A stretch of 64,000 nt of DNA from Frateuria_A sp035944355 (GTDB taxonomy: Bacteria; Pseudomonadota; Gammaproteobacteria; Xanthomonadales; Rhodanobacteraceae): NCBI RefSeq assembly GCF_035944355.1, contig NZ_DASZBH010000008.1:186001-250000 (forward strand). Direction: 5' to 3'. The notes under the pieces are model-generated. The model was given only the letters and a program-made list of their open reading frames with translations, was not told where the DNA came from and did no database searches. Of the stretch, positions 1 to 9,408 are shown one piece after another. Both the position numbers and the translations under genes were made by a program. Numbering within the stretch: the first letter of the stretch is position 1; each line of letters starts with the position of its first letter.

Positions 1-1
1 G

Positions 2-3000
2 ATCAGCCAGGACGCCGGCGGACTGACCGTGGGCGGCACCAGCAGCCTGCATGCCGGCGGCGCGATCACCCTGACCGACGCCAACAACGATTTCGCCGGC
101 AACGTGGACCTGAGCGGCGGCGCCGTCGCGATCAACGACAAGAACGCGCTGACCCTGGGCACGCTGGCCACCGGCGCGCTGACCGTCACCAGCACCGGCG
201 CGCTCGGCCTGGGTTCCGGCAGCGTCGGCGGCGACCTGACGGCGACCAGCGGCAGCGGCGGCATCAGCCAGGCCGGTCCGCTCGCGGTCACCGGCGCCAG
301 CCACCTCGACGCGGGCAGCGGCGGCATCACGCTCACCAACCTGGGCAACCAGTTCGGCGGCGCGGTGAGCCTGGCCGGCGGCGTCACGCAGATCGGCAGC
401 GGCAGCGACCTTGCGCTCGGCACGCTCGCCACCGGCAACCTGACCGTCACCGGCAACGGTGCGCTGAACCTGGGCAGCGGCAACGTCGGCGGCACGCTCA
501 CCGCCACCAGCCACGGCCCGATCGGCCAGAGCGGCGCCCTGGTCGTGGCCGGCACCGCCACGCTGGATGCCGGCAGCGGCTCGATCGCGCTGACCCAGGC
601 GAACGACTTCCAGGCCGGCGTCAATCTGGCCGGCAACGGCATCACGGTGAACGACGCCAACGACCTGAGCATCGGCACGCTCGCCAATGCGCCCGACAGC
701 GCGGTCAGCCTGAGCGTCGGCGGCGCGCTGATCCTGCCGGCGACGGCGATCGACACCGGCACGGGCAACCTGCAACTCGCCGCCAACGGCGGCACGCTGG
801 CGACCCGGGCCGCGCTCAGCGGGGCCAACGTCACGCTGAGCGGCCGCGACGGCGTAACCCTGGGGCACGACGTGACCACCGCCGGCATGCTGGCGCTGGC
901 CAGCACCGCCGGCAACGTCACGCAGACGGCCGGCTCGCTCACCGTGGGCACGCTCACCGGCAGCGCCGGCGGCAGCGTCACACTGGGCGGGACGAACGCG
1001 ATCGGTCAGCTCGGCAGCTTCAACGCCAACGGCTTCAGCCTGGCCACGGGCGGCGCACTGGCGGTGAACGGGCCGGTCGATGGCGGCACCGGCAACGTGA
1101 GTCTGCACAGCAGCGGCGCGTTGAGCGTGGCCGGCAACGTCCACGGCAGCGCCATCACCCTGCAGGGCGACGGCGGCATCGGCCAGACCGGCGGCAGCAT
1201 CGACGCCGGCGGCGGGCAGGTGAGCCTGCTGTCGGGCGCCGGCATCGCGCAGAGCGGCGGCGCGATCACCGCCGCCACGCTGACCGGCAACGCGACCGGC
1301 GGCGTGACCCTGGCCGGGAGCAACCACCTCGGCACGCTGGGCGGCTTCAGCGCCGCCAGCTTGTCGCTGCACAACGCGCAGGACCTGGCGCTGGCCGGGC
1401 CGGTCAGCGCCACCGGCAACGCCACGCTAAGCGTGGACGGCAACCTCGCTCTCGACGGCACCCTCGGCGCGGCGAACACCACGCTCTCGGTCAGCGGTGC
1501 GGTCAGCCAGGGCGCCGCGGGCAACCTCGTGACCGGCACGCTCGGTGGCCAGGCCGGCGGCGACGTCGTCCTCACCGGCAACAATCACGTCGGCACGCTG
1601 GCCAACTTCAATGCGGCCAACTTCGCGCTGACCAACGGCCAGGCGCTGGCCGTCAACGGCAGCCTGGGCGTAGGCACGGGCGCCATCGCGCTGACCACCA
1701 CCGCCGGCGCGCTGAGCTTGAACTCCGCGCTGAGCGGCGGCGGCATCGCGCTGGACTCGGCGGCCGACCTGGTGCTCGGCAAGAGCGTGCAGGCCGGCAC
1801 GGTCAGCCTGGCCTCGGCCGGCTCGATCGGCCAGACCGCCACGGGCCTGATCAGCGCCGGCACGCTGAGCGGCCATTCGGCCGGCAGCACCACGCTGGAC
1901 CAGGCCAACGCCATCGGAACCCTGGGCAACTTCACGGCGCAGGGCCTGAGCCTGGCCAGCACCGGGGCGCTGGACGTGGCCGGCGTCGTCGACGGCGGCG
2001 CCAGCACGGCGCTCGCGAGCGGCGGCGATCTGCGCATCGACGGCACGGTGCACGGCGACGCGACGGCGCTGAGCGCCAGCGGCGGCATCGGCGAAGGCGC
2101 CAGCGGCGTGCTCATCGCCCACGCCTTGCGCGGACAGGCCGGCGGCGCCGTGGCGCTGGACGGCGCCAACCGCATCGACACGCTGGGCCAGTTCCGGGCC
2201 GCCGGCTTCAGCCTGCACGACGCGCAGGACCTGCACGTGACCGGCACGCTGGACGGCGGCGCCAGCACCGCCCTCGCCACCAGCGGCAACCTGGTGCTCG
2301 ATGGCGTGGTCAAGGGCAGCGCCACCCGCGTCGACGTGGCCGGCACGCTGGGCGAGACCGGCGCGGGCGCAATCGTCGCCGACACGCTCAGCGGCCATGT
2401 CGCCGGCGCGGCCAACCTGACCGGCGCCAACGCGATCGCCCGCCTGGGCGACTTCGACGCGGCGGGCCTGGCCTTCACCAACGGCCAGGCGCTGACGGTC
2501 GATGGCGCGGTCGATGGCGGCGCCAGCACCACGCTGACCACCACCGCCGGCGGCCTCACGGTGGCCGGCTCGCTCGCGGGCGGCAGCACCACGCTCGACA
2601 TCGCCGGCGCGATCGACCAGACCACGCACGGCCGGATCACCGCCGGCACGCTCAGCGGCCAGGCCGGCGGCGATGTGGCGCTCGATGGCGACAACCGCAT
2701 CGGCACGTTGGGCGGCTTCAGCGCCCACGCCTTCACCCTGAGCAACGGCCAGGCGCTGGCCGTGAACGGTCCGCTGGCCGCCAGCGGCGGCCAGATCTCC
2801 CTGGCGACCACCGCGGGCCAGCTGTCGGTGAACACCGACCTTGGCGGCAGTTCCATCGCGCTGGCCTCGGCCGGCGACCTGGCGCTCGCCCACGCGATCC
2901 ACGGCGGCGCGGTGAGCCTGCAATCGGGCGGCTCGATCAGCCAGGCCGCCGGCGGCCTGATCACGGCCGACAGCCTGAGCGGCCATTCGGCCGGCAGCAC

Positions 3001-4087
3001 CACGCTGAGCCAGGCCAATGCGATCGCCACGCTGGGGGACTTCAGCGCCAACGGCCTGAACATCGCCACGGGCGGCGCCCTGACCATCAACGGCACGGTC
3101 GATGGCGCCGGCAGCGCGATGCTGACCACCGGCGGCAATCTGGCCATCGCCGGCACGCTCAACGGCGACAGCACCACGCTCGCGGTCGGCGGCGCGATCA
3201 GCGAAACGGGCGCCGGCGGCGTCAACGCCCATACGCTGAGCGGCCACGCCGCGGGATCGGCCTTGCTGACCGGCGCCAACCGCATCGATACGCTGGGCGC
3301 CTTCACGGCGGCGGGCTTCGCGTTGAGCAACGGACCGTCGCTTGCGGTCAGCGGCCCGCTCGACGGCGGCGACAGCGTGAGCCTGACCACCACTCGCGGC
3401 GACCTGGCGATCAACGGCAAGGTCAACGGCAGGGCCACGACACTGGTGTCCTCCGGCGCGATCACCGAAGGGCAGGGCGGCAGCATCACCGCGGCCACGC
3501 TGTCGGGCCGCGCGGGCGGACGCACGCAACTGGGTACGGCCGCCAGCCCGCTGGCGAACACTATCGGCACGCTCGGCGGCTTCTCCTCGCCGGCGGGCTT
3601 CAGCCTGACCAACGCGCAGACGCTGACCCTGGCCTCGGTGGGCGGCAGCGGCTACACCGTGGACGCGGGCACCGCGCCGGTCTATCTGGGCGTGAACGGC
3701 GGCGACCTGCTGCAGACCGGCACCACGCCGCTGTTCGACGGGCAGGGCACGTTCGCCTCGACCGGCCGCATCGGCAGCTCGGCCGCGCCGATCTACGTGA
3801 CCGGCACGGGCCCGCAGGCGGTGGCGATGGTCGGCCTGCCGCCGGCCTACTTCTACGCGGTCAACCGCAGCGGCGCGCTGCTTCCGCTGACCGGCGGCTC
3901 CAGCGTCAACGTGCCCACCTCGCTGTTCACCAGCCGCGCGCAGAACGCCAACAACCACACCGACGTCTACATCGACCCGAGCGTGATCTCGGCCAACTAC
4001 CGCTCGTTCGGCATCGTGCCCTCCGGCATCCTGTTGCCGCCGGACCAGCAGGCCTGCGATCCAAAGCAGGAGGAATGCGATGAGTGA
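2..4087 (+). CDS. Filamentous haemagglutinin-like repeat adhesin, 3' part
   Basis: The reading frame is open from the left edge, so the true start, signal peptide and two-partner-secretion domain lie outside the window. About 1,360 residues are visible, extremely rich in Gly, Ala, Thr and Ser. A module with a core like IGTLGNF followed by a phrase like ALAVNGPVDGG recurs about ten times (DNA near 1000, 1330, 1590, 1910, 2175, 2445, 2700, 3025, 3285 and 3560), the pattern of a long beta-helical passenger. The last 80 residues differ and end in an acidic tail (EECDE) with two cysteines. No toxin-like C-terminal domain is present, so an adhesin or structural passenger is more likely than a contact-dependent toxin. 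The family assignment rests on repeat style; the diagnostic N-terminus is not visible. Confidence 0.8.
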   Translation: MSQDAGGLTVGGTSSLHAGGAITLTDANNDFAGNVDLSGGAVAINDKNALTLGTLATGALTVTSTGALGLGSGSVGGDLTATSGSGGISQAGPLAVTGASHLDAGSGGITLTNLGNQFGGAVSLAGGVTQIGSGSDLALGTLATGNLTVTGNGALNLGSGNVGGTLTATSHGPIGQSGALVVAGTATLDAGSGSIALTQANDFQAGVNLAGNGITVNDANDLSIGTLANAPDSAVSLSVGGALILPATAIDTGTGNLQLAANGGTLATRAALSGANVTLSGRDGVTLGHDVTTAGMLALASTAGNVTQTAGSLTVGTLTGSAGGSVTLGGTNAIGQLGSFNANGFSLATGGALAVNGPVDGGTGNVSLHSSGALSVAGNVHGSAITLQGDGGIGQTGGSIDAGGGQVSLLSGAGIAQSGGAITAATLTGNATGGVTLAGSNHLGTLGGFSAASLSLHNAQDLALAGPVSATGNATLSVDGNLALDGTLGAANTTLSVSGAVSQGAAGNLVTGTLGGQAGGDVVLTGNNHVGTLANFNAANFALTNGQALAVNGSLGVGTGAIALTTTAGALSLNSALSGGGIALDSAADLVLGKSVQAGTVSLASAGSIGQTATGLISAGTLSGHSAGSTTLDQANAIGTLGNFTAQGLSLASTGALDVAGVVDGGASTALASGGDLRIDGTVHGDATALSASGGIGEGASGVLIAHALRGQAGGAVALDGANRIDTLGQFRAAGFSLHDAQDLHVTGTLDGGASTALATSGNLVLDGVVKGSATRVDVAGTLGETGAGAIVADTLSGHVAGAANLTGANAIARLGDFDAAGLAFTNGQALTVDGAVDGGASTTLTTTAGGLTVAGSLAGGSTTLDIAGAIDQTTHGRITAGTLSGQAGGDVALDGDNRIGTLGGFSAHAFTLSNGQALAVNGPLAASGGQISLATTAGQLSVNTDLGGSSIALASAGDLALAHAIHGGAVSLQSGGSISQAAGGLITADSLSGHSAGSTTLSQANAIATLGDFSANGLNIATGGALTINGTVDGAGSAMLTTGGNLAIAGTLNGDSTTLAVGGAISETGAGGVNAHTLSGHAAGSALLTGANRIDTLGAFTAAGFALSNGPSLAVSGPLDGGDSVSLTTTRGDLAINGKVNGRATTLVSSGAITEGQGGSITAATLSGRAGGRTQLGTAASPLANTIGTLGGFSSPAGFSLTNAQTLTLASVGGSGYTVDAGTAPVYLGVNGGDLLQTGTTPLFDGQGTFASTGRIGSSAAPIYVTGTGPQAVAMVGLPPAYFYAVNRSGALLPLTGGSSVNVPTSLFTSRAQNANNHTDVYIDPSVISANYRSFGIVPSGILLPPDQQACDPKQEECDE

Positions 4088-5171
4088 GGCGCGCTTGCGC
4101 CGCCGGCTCGCCGCGCTCGGATGCTTGCTGGCCCTGTCCGCTCCGGCGCTGGCGCAGCTGCCGCCACGGCTGACTGCGGCCAGCGCCGCCGACCAGCTGG
4201 ATGCCGCACGCCAGCGCCTGGCCGGCCAGGCAGGCACCGCCGCCACCGCGCAGCAGTTGCAGTCGCTCGGCCAGGCGCTGCGCACGACGCTTGCCGACCG
4301 CCTCGCACTGCCCCTGAACGCGCTGGGCGACCGCGACCGCGGCCTGGTGCTGCGTGCGCACGCGGCGGCCCGGCTGGCGGACGACTTCGCCGACGCCGCC
4401 GCCGGTTGCCGCGAAGGCGAGAGCGCGGCGATGGCACAGGCCCTGGCGCTGTCCGTGCAGCGGCTGGCGCAGGCGCCTGCCGAGGCCAAGCCGATGCAGG
4501 CGACGATCGAGCGCATCGAAGCAAAGGATCAACCGGCACTCTTCGCGCTGCATGCCAGCGCCAAGCCGGTCGCGCTCGCCCTGGTCGGCAGCGAGCTGTC
4601 CGATCCGCAGTGCCCCGACCCGCAGCTGACCGCCACCGACGCCAACGGCGCCTTACTGCCCGTGCAGCCGCGCATCACCGGCGTCACGGCGGCCCGCGTC
4701 GAGCTGGCCTGGAACACCGGCGGGCTCGAACCCGGCGCCTACCTGTTGCACCTGCGACCGCAGCACAAAGCCTTCCTGGTCGGCTGTTCCGCGCAGCCGG
4801 AGGCGGCCGTGGCGCTGCGACTGGTGCCGCAGGCGAAGTTCACGGTGAGCTACACGCTCGAGGGCAGCTGCGGTGGCGGCGCACCGCATACCGTGGCGCT
4901 GGGCAAGGGCACGCTGCCGCCGCTGGATGGCTACGGCGCGACCGTCGCCCGGGCGGTCGACACGTCCGCCTGCGCCGATCCGGTGGCCTACCGGATCTCC
5001 GCCTCGGTCGGCTATGCCGACGGCGCCAACGCCACCGCCGGGCCGTTCGAGCAGAACGCCGACGCCAATCTCACCGTCGGCCTGCCGGGCGGACTCACGC
5101 TGAGCTGGGACCCGGCCGTGCGCCAGCTGTTCGTCCGTTCGGGCGCGCCGATGTGCAAGGGCATCCGTTGA
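4080..5171 (+). CDS. Secreted protein of unknown function downstream of the adhesin
   Basis: This 363-residue protein begins with an ATG that overlaps the end of the adhesin gene by 8 bp, which suggests translational coupling and a shared role. The N-terminus is a clear signal peptide (RLRRRLAALGCLLALSAPALA, cleavage near residue 25). The mature part has an Ala/Gln-rich helical first third, then a segment richer in beta structure with several cysteines (for example the SCGGG area near residue 264 and MCKGIR at the C-terminus). No catalytic motif or transmembrane segment was found. An accessory protein for the adhesin, or an independent surface or periplasmic protein, are both possible. I do not recognise the family. 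Confidence 0.7.
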   Translation: MSEARLRRRLAALGCLLALSAPALAQLPPRLTAASAADQLDAARQRLAGQAGTAATAQQLQSLGQALRTTLADRLALPLNALGDRDRGLVLRAHAAARLADDFADAAAGCREGESAAMAQALALSVQRLAQAPAEAKPMQATIERIEAKDQPALFALHASAKPVALALVGSELSDPQCPDPQLTATDANGALLPVQPRITGVTAARVELAWNTGGLEPGAYLLHLRPQHKAFLVGCSAQPEAAVALRLVPQAKFTVSYTLEGSCGGGAPHTVALGKGTLPPLDGYGATVARAVDTSACADPVAYRISASVGYADGANATAGPFEQNADANLTVGLPGGLTLSWDPAVRQLFVRSGAPMCKGIR

Positions 5172-5291
5172 GCTGAATCCTGCGGACGGTTCGCGTATGG
5201 CGCGGTTCTGCGGGGCGAATGCTTCCGCCGGCGCCGCTCCCGGCACGCCCGCTCCCCACGTATGAGCGACGATGGGAAGAGGGCAAACGGC

Positions 5292-6323
5292 CTACTCCTC
5301 GCTCGGGCCAGAGATCACTTCCAGCTCGCTGACGCCGCCGGGAGCAAGATCCTTCAGCAGGTCGAAGAAGTTCTTGCCGACCAGCCGCTGCGCGCGGCGC
5401 AGCAGCAACGGCACCGGGCTGGACGGCTCGCAGCGGGCGTAGTAGTCGCACACCTCGTCGAGGCGACGCAGCACGTCCTGCGGAGTTTCGATACGCCCGG
5501 GCACGCCGGCGCGCGCGCCGGCAACGGACGGTTCGGTGCCGTCGACCTCGCCTTCGGCATCGCCGGCGGCCGCGGGATTGCGGCGGGCCACCTGCGATTC
5601 GACGAATTTCTTCAGCTCGTAACTGTCGCTGAGCAGCGGTTTGAGTTCCGGGCCGGCGGTGCCGATGCGGTCGTTGAATATCTGGTCGATCGCCTTGGCT
5701 TCATCGAGGATCCGCGTCAATGCGGCAAACGTCTCGATGAGCTGCTCTTCCGGACAATCCAGGCAGCACGCTTCGATTTCGGTCATGCTCGGAGAGACTT
5801 CCTCGCCCGCGTCCACTTTCAGGCTGCCATTGGCAATGCGCAGGTCGCGCAGCGAGAAACGCCCCAACCGCGGCGACTGCACGAACGGCGTGCTGCGGAA
5901 ATAACCGAGCAGGCCGAGCGGATTGGCGATGGTCGCCACGGCATTGACGCGTGCGGTCGGGTCGTCGTCGTCCTCGGCGTCCAATTGCGGATGCACGCCG
6001 TCCCAGTGGTTTTCCAGCAGCCCGCGGACCAATCCCAGCCCGGCGGCCCAGCCGGCCATTCCGCCGGTGCGCATCCACGCCGTGGCCAGGTGCGTTGCCA
6101 CGCGCAGGTCGCGCGAGCGCTCGAGCAGGCCGGTGGCGAGCGAGATGACCTCGTCCCAGTCCGGCTCCTCGGCGGCCTTGACGCTGTCGCCGATGGCGCG
6201 TTCTGCGCGGGGCGCGGCCGCGCGTTCCAGGGCCAGGAATTGGGGGTCGTATTCCAGGTCGCTGCCGGTCGGTGAATCGCCGTCCAGCGGTTCGAGAAAA
6301 GCCGTCGGGTCGTAGCGTGTCAT
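5292..6323 (-). CDS. tssA: Type VI secretion system protein TssA (ImpA family)
   Basis: The 343-residue product starts MTRYDPTAFLEPLDGDSPTG and carries the ImpA N-terminal signature, including LEYDPQFLALE, EEPDWDEV, SRDLRVATHLATAW and the HPQLDAEDDDDPTARVNA stretch at about residues 105-125. The C-terminal region (VLRRLDEVCDYYARCEPSSPVPLLLRRAQ) matches the short TssA tail. TssA proteins help initiate or cap sheath-tube assembly on the T6SS baseplate in the cytoplasm. ATG 6323 is chosen because the conserved domain begins there; an in-frame start 42 bp upstream would add an unlikely extension. No other T6SS gene is present here: the neighbours are a secreted protein (convergent) and an FUSC-type gene 172 bp upstream. 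Confidence 0.9.
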   Translation of the reverse strand: MTRYDPTAFLEPLDGDSPTGSDLEYDPQFLALERAAAPRAERAIGDSVKAAEEPDWDEVISLATGLLERSRDLRVATHLATAWMRTGGMAGWAAGLGLVRGLLENHWDGVHPQLDAEDDDDPTARVNAVATIANPLGLLGYFRSTPFVQSPRLGRFSLRDLRIANGSLKVDAGEEVSPSMTEIEACCLDCPEEQLIETFAALTRILDEAKAIDQIFNDRIGTAGPELKPLLSDSYELKKFVESQVARRNPAAAGDAEGEVDGTEPSVAGARAGVPGRIETPQDVLRRLDEVCDYYARCEPSSPVPLLLRRAQRLVGKNFFDLLKDLAPGGVSELEVISGPSEE

Positions 6324-6448
6324 GGAGTGCCCAAATCCCCTGAGTAACCGCAGCGGATAATACAACAGCGATTACCGCCGGCAGCGCCTCAGGCATGCCG
6401 GAAAATCGATGGATAAATCGCCCTTGTGATTACGCAATACGGAACTCG

Positions 6449-6469
6449 GAAAATCGCGCGCGGCGCGAT
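6449..6469 (-). terminator. Probable rho-independent terminator after the FUSC gene
   Basis: On the minus strand a 7-bp stem (ATCGCGC / GCGCGAT, loop of 3) is followed by TTTTCC, about 27 nt past the stop codon of the FUSC-family gene. Stem plus T-run fits an intrinsic terminator, which would also separate tssA from its upstream neighbour. Confidence 0.55.
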
Positions 6470-6495
6470 CTCCACACCTGCGCCGGAAGAAGGCA

Positions 6496-8592
6496 TCAAG
6501 GATGCACGTGCCGTCCGGGCGATTGCGCAGCGGGCTCCTGCGGACAGCGGCCGACCACGTGGGCGAGCGTGTCGATGTTGTCGGCCAGGCGGTCGGTGAG
6601 GCGGGCGACCTGCTCGGCGCCGGCCACGTCCTCGGACATCGCCAGCAGGGTGCCGAGGCTGCGCTGGAGCATGCGCAGGTCGGGCAGCCCGGAGGCCGCG
6701 CGCTGTTCGCGCAGCGCGCCGGCGATGCCGTGCAGCGCCGTGGCGGCGTGATCGACGAAGGCGCTCACCTCGGTCTGTTCCGGCAGGCTCGAGCGGTTCT
6801 GCAGCAGCGCTTCCATCGCCATGGCCGTGCGCGCCAGGCGGTTGCCGTTGGAAAACAGCGCCTGGGCCAGATCGAGCAGGGCGGTGGGCGTCGCCGGTTC
6901 GGCGCGCATGCGCTCGATCGACGCCAGCGCATTGGTGCGGGCGGTGCGCGCGGCGGAGCGGGTCTCGCGATAGTTCGAGCGCCGCTGCGGGCGCCCGAGC
7001 GCGCGCAGGTAGTCGGCGTAGGCGTCGATCATGTCCGCCAGCGCAGCGCGTGCGCGGCCACGTTCCCAGGTGGGCCACAGCACGTAGGCGAGCAGCGCCA
7101 GGCCGCTGCCCAGCGCGGTGTTGATGACGCGATCGAGCACGGCCACTTCCGGATCCACGCCCTCGAAGGAAAGCAGCACCACCACCGTGCCGGTCAGCGC
7201 CGCCACCGCAATGCCGTAGTGCGCGGTGGCCAGGTAGCGGAACGCCATGCACAGCACGCCCATCAGGGCCAGGTGCGCCCACGGCTGGTCGGGGATCACG
7301 CGCAGCAGCGCGGTGGTCAGCAGCAGGCCGAGCACGGTGCCGACCACGCGCAGCAGGCCGAAATTGAACGTGGCGGCGAAGTCCGGCCGCAGCACGATGG
7401 CGACGGTCATCGGCACCCAGTAGCCGTGCGGGAGCTTGAGCAGGCGCGAAAGCGCCAAGGCCAGGCTCAGCGCGACGGCCGAGCGCACGGCGTGGCGGAA
7501 GGCCACCGAATGCGGCGAGAAGTTGGCCAGCAACACCGCCCGCGTCGAATTCTGCCGCAGCGCGGCGGGCAGGCGTAGATCGGCCGCTTCCGCGCGCTGC
7601 TCGCCGCGGCTGCCGGCCCAGTTGGCGTTGCGTACGGCCGCGGCGAGCTGACCGGCCAGCGCATGGACGTGCAGCGCATGCTGCGCGTCGTTGTCCACGG
7701 CATGACGCTCGACCGCCTGCAGGGCGTGCAGGGCGCGTTCGGCCGCGTGCGGCGTGCTGCCCTCTTCCAGCGCGTCGGCGATGTGCTCGAGCACCCGCGC
7801 GGCGCGGGCACGCAAGCGCGGCGGCGGTGCGTTCGTGGGTATGCCGCCGGCCAGCGCGGTGAGCTCCAGGCGGATGCGTTCGGCCAGCTCGAGCAGCACG
7901 CCGAAGGCCTCCATGGCTCGGCCGTGCGCGTGGTAGCGGCCCAGCAGGGTCTGCTGCAGGGTGGTCATCGCGCCGCTGAGGGCGGGCTCGTCGGCGTCGT
8001 CCTGGGCACGCTGGCGTGCGAGCGAGGCCAGCCCACGGTAGACCGTGGCCAGTGCCTGTCGTTCGGGCCGGTAGCGCTGCAACGGCCAGGCGGCGACGGA
8101 AAAAAGCATCATCAGCAGGCCGCCGGCGAAGATCAGCGCCGCGCCCGCCGCGGCCGGCGCCAGCGACGTGGGCGAGGCGGCGGTGACCACCAGCAGGATC
8201 ATGCTGGTCATGCCTACGCGCGCCAGGTCGGTACCGAACACCACCAGCAAACCGCCGCCGAAACCGACCAGCGCGCTCGCCAGCAGCATGGCCGGCAGGT
8301 GCCCGCCGATCAGGAAACCGGCGAGCGCGGCCAATCCCGCGGCAAGCGAGGCAAGCAGCAATTGCACGACGCGCTGGCGGTAAGGCCCCGGCTGGTCGGA
8401 GAACATCGTGTCCAGCGCGCCGGCGGCCACGCCCAGGCCCATCGCGGTGTGCCCGCAGGCCATGCCGATTCCCAGCGGCGCCACCACGGCGAGCGTGTTG
8501 CGCACCACCACCCGCAGGGGAACGTCCGGACGCTTGGTCCGGGTAAGGCTCTCCAGCACGTTGGCGCGTAGCGAGTAGACGCTGGCGGACAT
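6496..8592 (-). CDS. FUSC family membrane protein (YccS/YhfK-like)
   Basis: The 698-residue protein has the two-repeat layout of the fusaric-acid-resistance/YccS superfamily: a hydrophobic bundle at about residues 30-170, a cytoplasmic helical region at about 175-365 rich in Arg, Glu and Ala, a second bundle at about 370-510 containing LPHGYWVPMTVAIVLRPDF, then a C-terminal cytoplasmic helical domain. The YWVPMTVAIVLRPDF segment is the characteristic FUSC motif. Such proteins are inner-membrane transporters or envelope proteins, some linked to aromatic acid efflux; the substrate cannot be read from the sequence. There is no adjacent HlyD-type adaptor, so it probably works alone, as YccS does. 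Confidence 0.82.
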   Translation of the reverse strand: MSASVYSLRANVLESLTRTKRPDVPLRVVVRNTLAVVAPLGIGMACGHTAMGLGVAAGALDTMFSDQPGPYRQRVVQLLLASLAAGLAALAGFLIGGHLPAMLLASALVGFGGGLLVVFGTDLARVGMTSMILLVVTAASPTSLAPAAAGAALIFAGGLLMMLFSVAAWPLQRYRPERQALATVYRGLASLARQRAQDDADEPALSGAMTTLQQTLLGRYHAHGRAMEAFGVLLELAERIRLELTALAGGIPTNAPPPRLRARAARVLEHIADALEEGSTPHAAERALHALQAVERHAVDNDAQHALHVHALAGQLAAAVRNANWAGSRGEQRAEAADLRLPAALRQNSTRAVLLANFSPHSVAFRHAVRSAVALSLALALSRLLKLPHGYWVPMTVAIVLRPDFAATFNFGLLRVVGTVLGLLLTTALLRVIPDQPWAHLALMGVLCMAFRYLATAHYGIAVAALTGTVVVLLSFEGVDPEVAVLDRVINTALGSGLALLAYVLWPTWERGRARAALADMIDAYADYLRALGRPQRRSNYRETRSAARTARTNALASIERMRAEPATPTALLDLAQALFSNGNRLARTAMAMEALLQNRSSLPEQTEVSAFVDHAATALHGIAGALREQRAASGLPDLRMLQRSLGTLLAMSEDVAGAEQVARLTDRLADNIDTLAHVVGRCPQEPAAQSPGRHVHP

Positions 8593-8808
8593 CGCCGAAT
8601 CGCAGGGGGTGGGAAGCCCGGATTCTGCCTGAGGCTAGTTGAACCGCCGCCTAGGAAGCCTGCAGCGTCCGCTCGCCTGGCGCGGTGGCCGAGTCGTGCA
8701 AAAGGTCATGCGGCGGACTCGGCCAAGCGCGTAGCCATCCGCCCGTCGGCTGCTCCCCGCGTTCGCGGGGGAAAGCTCGGGCGGGAAGAGAGGAAGGCCT
8801 GTCGTCGG

Positions 8809-9372
8809 TCAGGCGCGCCCGGCGAATTCGCCCGTCAGCGTGTTGACCCACACCTTCTCGTCGTTGGTGATGTATTCGGGCACCTGGATTTCCACGCCGG
8901 TGTTGAGCCTGGCCGGCTTGGTGCGCTTGGTGGCGCTGGCGCCCTTGAGCTCCGGCGCGGTGTCCACGACGGTGAGCACCACGCTGGTGGGAACCTGCAG
9001 GCCGACCGGCGCGTCGTCGATCAGCTGTACGTAGTAGCCCTCGGTGTCCTCCACGATGTAGCCGGCGTTGTCGCCGACCAGCTCGGGGCCGAGCAGGTAC
9101 TGGGTGTAGTCCTCGGCGTCCATGAACACGAACGCCTCGCCGTCCATGTAGGAGAAGTTAGCCGCGCGGCGGACCAGATCCATTTCCTTCAGGTCGTCGT
9201 CGGCGCGCAGGCTCAGGTCGAACTTGCGCCCGCCGGGGATCGAATACATGGTGAAGCGGAAGGTCACGTTGCCGCCGCGCGCGGTGGGCGCGCTGCGCTC
9301 GATGTCGCGCACCTGGTAGACGGTGCCGTCGTGCTCGACCACGTTGCCTTTCTTGACGTCGGAAGCTTTCAT
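8809..9372 (-). CDS. efpL: Elongation factor P-like protein EfpL (YeiP)
   Basis: The 187-residue protein has the three-domain layout of EF-P: an N-terminal KOW-like domain (MKASDVKKGNVVEHDGTVYQ), a central OB domain with MDGEAFVFMDAEDYTQYLL, and a C-terminal OB domain with VQVPEYITNDEKVWVNT-like sequence. The exposed loop is SAPTARGGNV, with Arg32 at the tip where EF-P has its modified Lys; this is the hallmark of the YeiP/EfpL branch. It should bind ribosomes stalled on difficult motifs and promote peptide-bond formation without a Lys modification. ATG 9372 is chosen because the conserved domain begins there; the in-frame sequence upstream runs into heptamer repeats. Confidence 0.93.
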   Translation of the reverse strand: MKASDVKKGNVVEHDGTVYQVRDIERSAPTARGGNVTFRFTMYSIPGGRKFDLSLRADDDLKEMDLVRRAANFSYMDGEAFVFMDAEDYTQYLLGPELVGDNAGYIVEDTEGYYVQLIDDAPVGLQVPTSVVLTVVDTAPELKGASATKRTKPARLNTGVEIQVPEYITNDEKVWVNTLTGEFAGRA

Positions 9373-9408
9373 GGGGTGGAGGGTTGCTCGAGGTTGTAGG
9401 AGGCGGAG

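Noticed and set aside
1427..4516. Very long minus-strand open frame of about 1,030 codons opposite the adhesin
   Set aside because: It is the GC-rich antisense of a repetitive coding region, with Arg/Ala/Gly-rich sequence and no recognisable domain or start context.
8690..8730. Sequence resembling the start of a tRNA (GCGGTGGCCGAGTCG)
   Set aside because: No complementary acceptor stem, anticodon arm or T-loop follows, so it is not a tRNA gene.
8755..8790. CCCCGCG-AA-CGCGGGG hairpin after efpL as a terminator
   Set aside because: Loop of two bases and no T-run; not supported as an intrinsic terminator.
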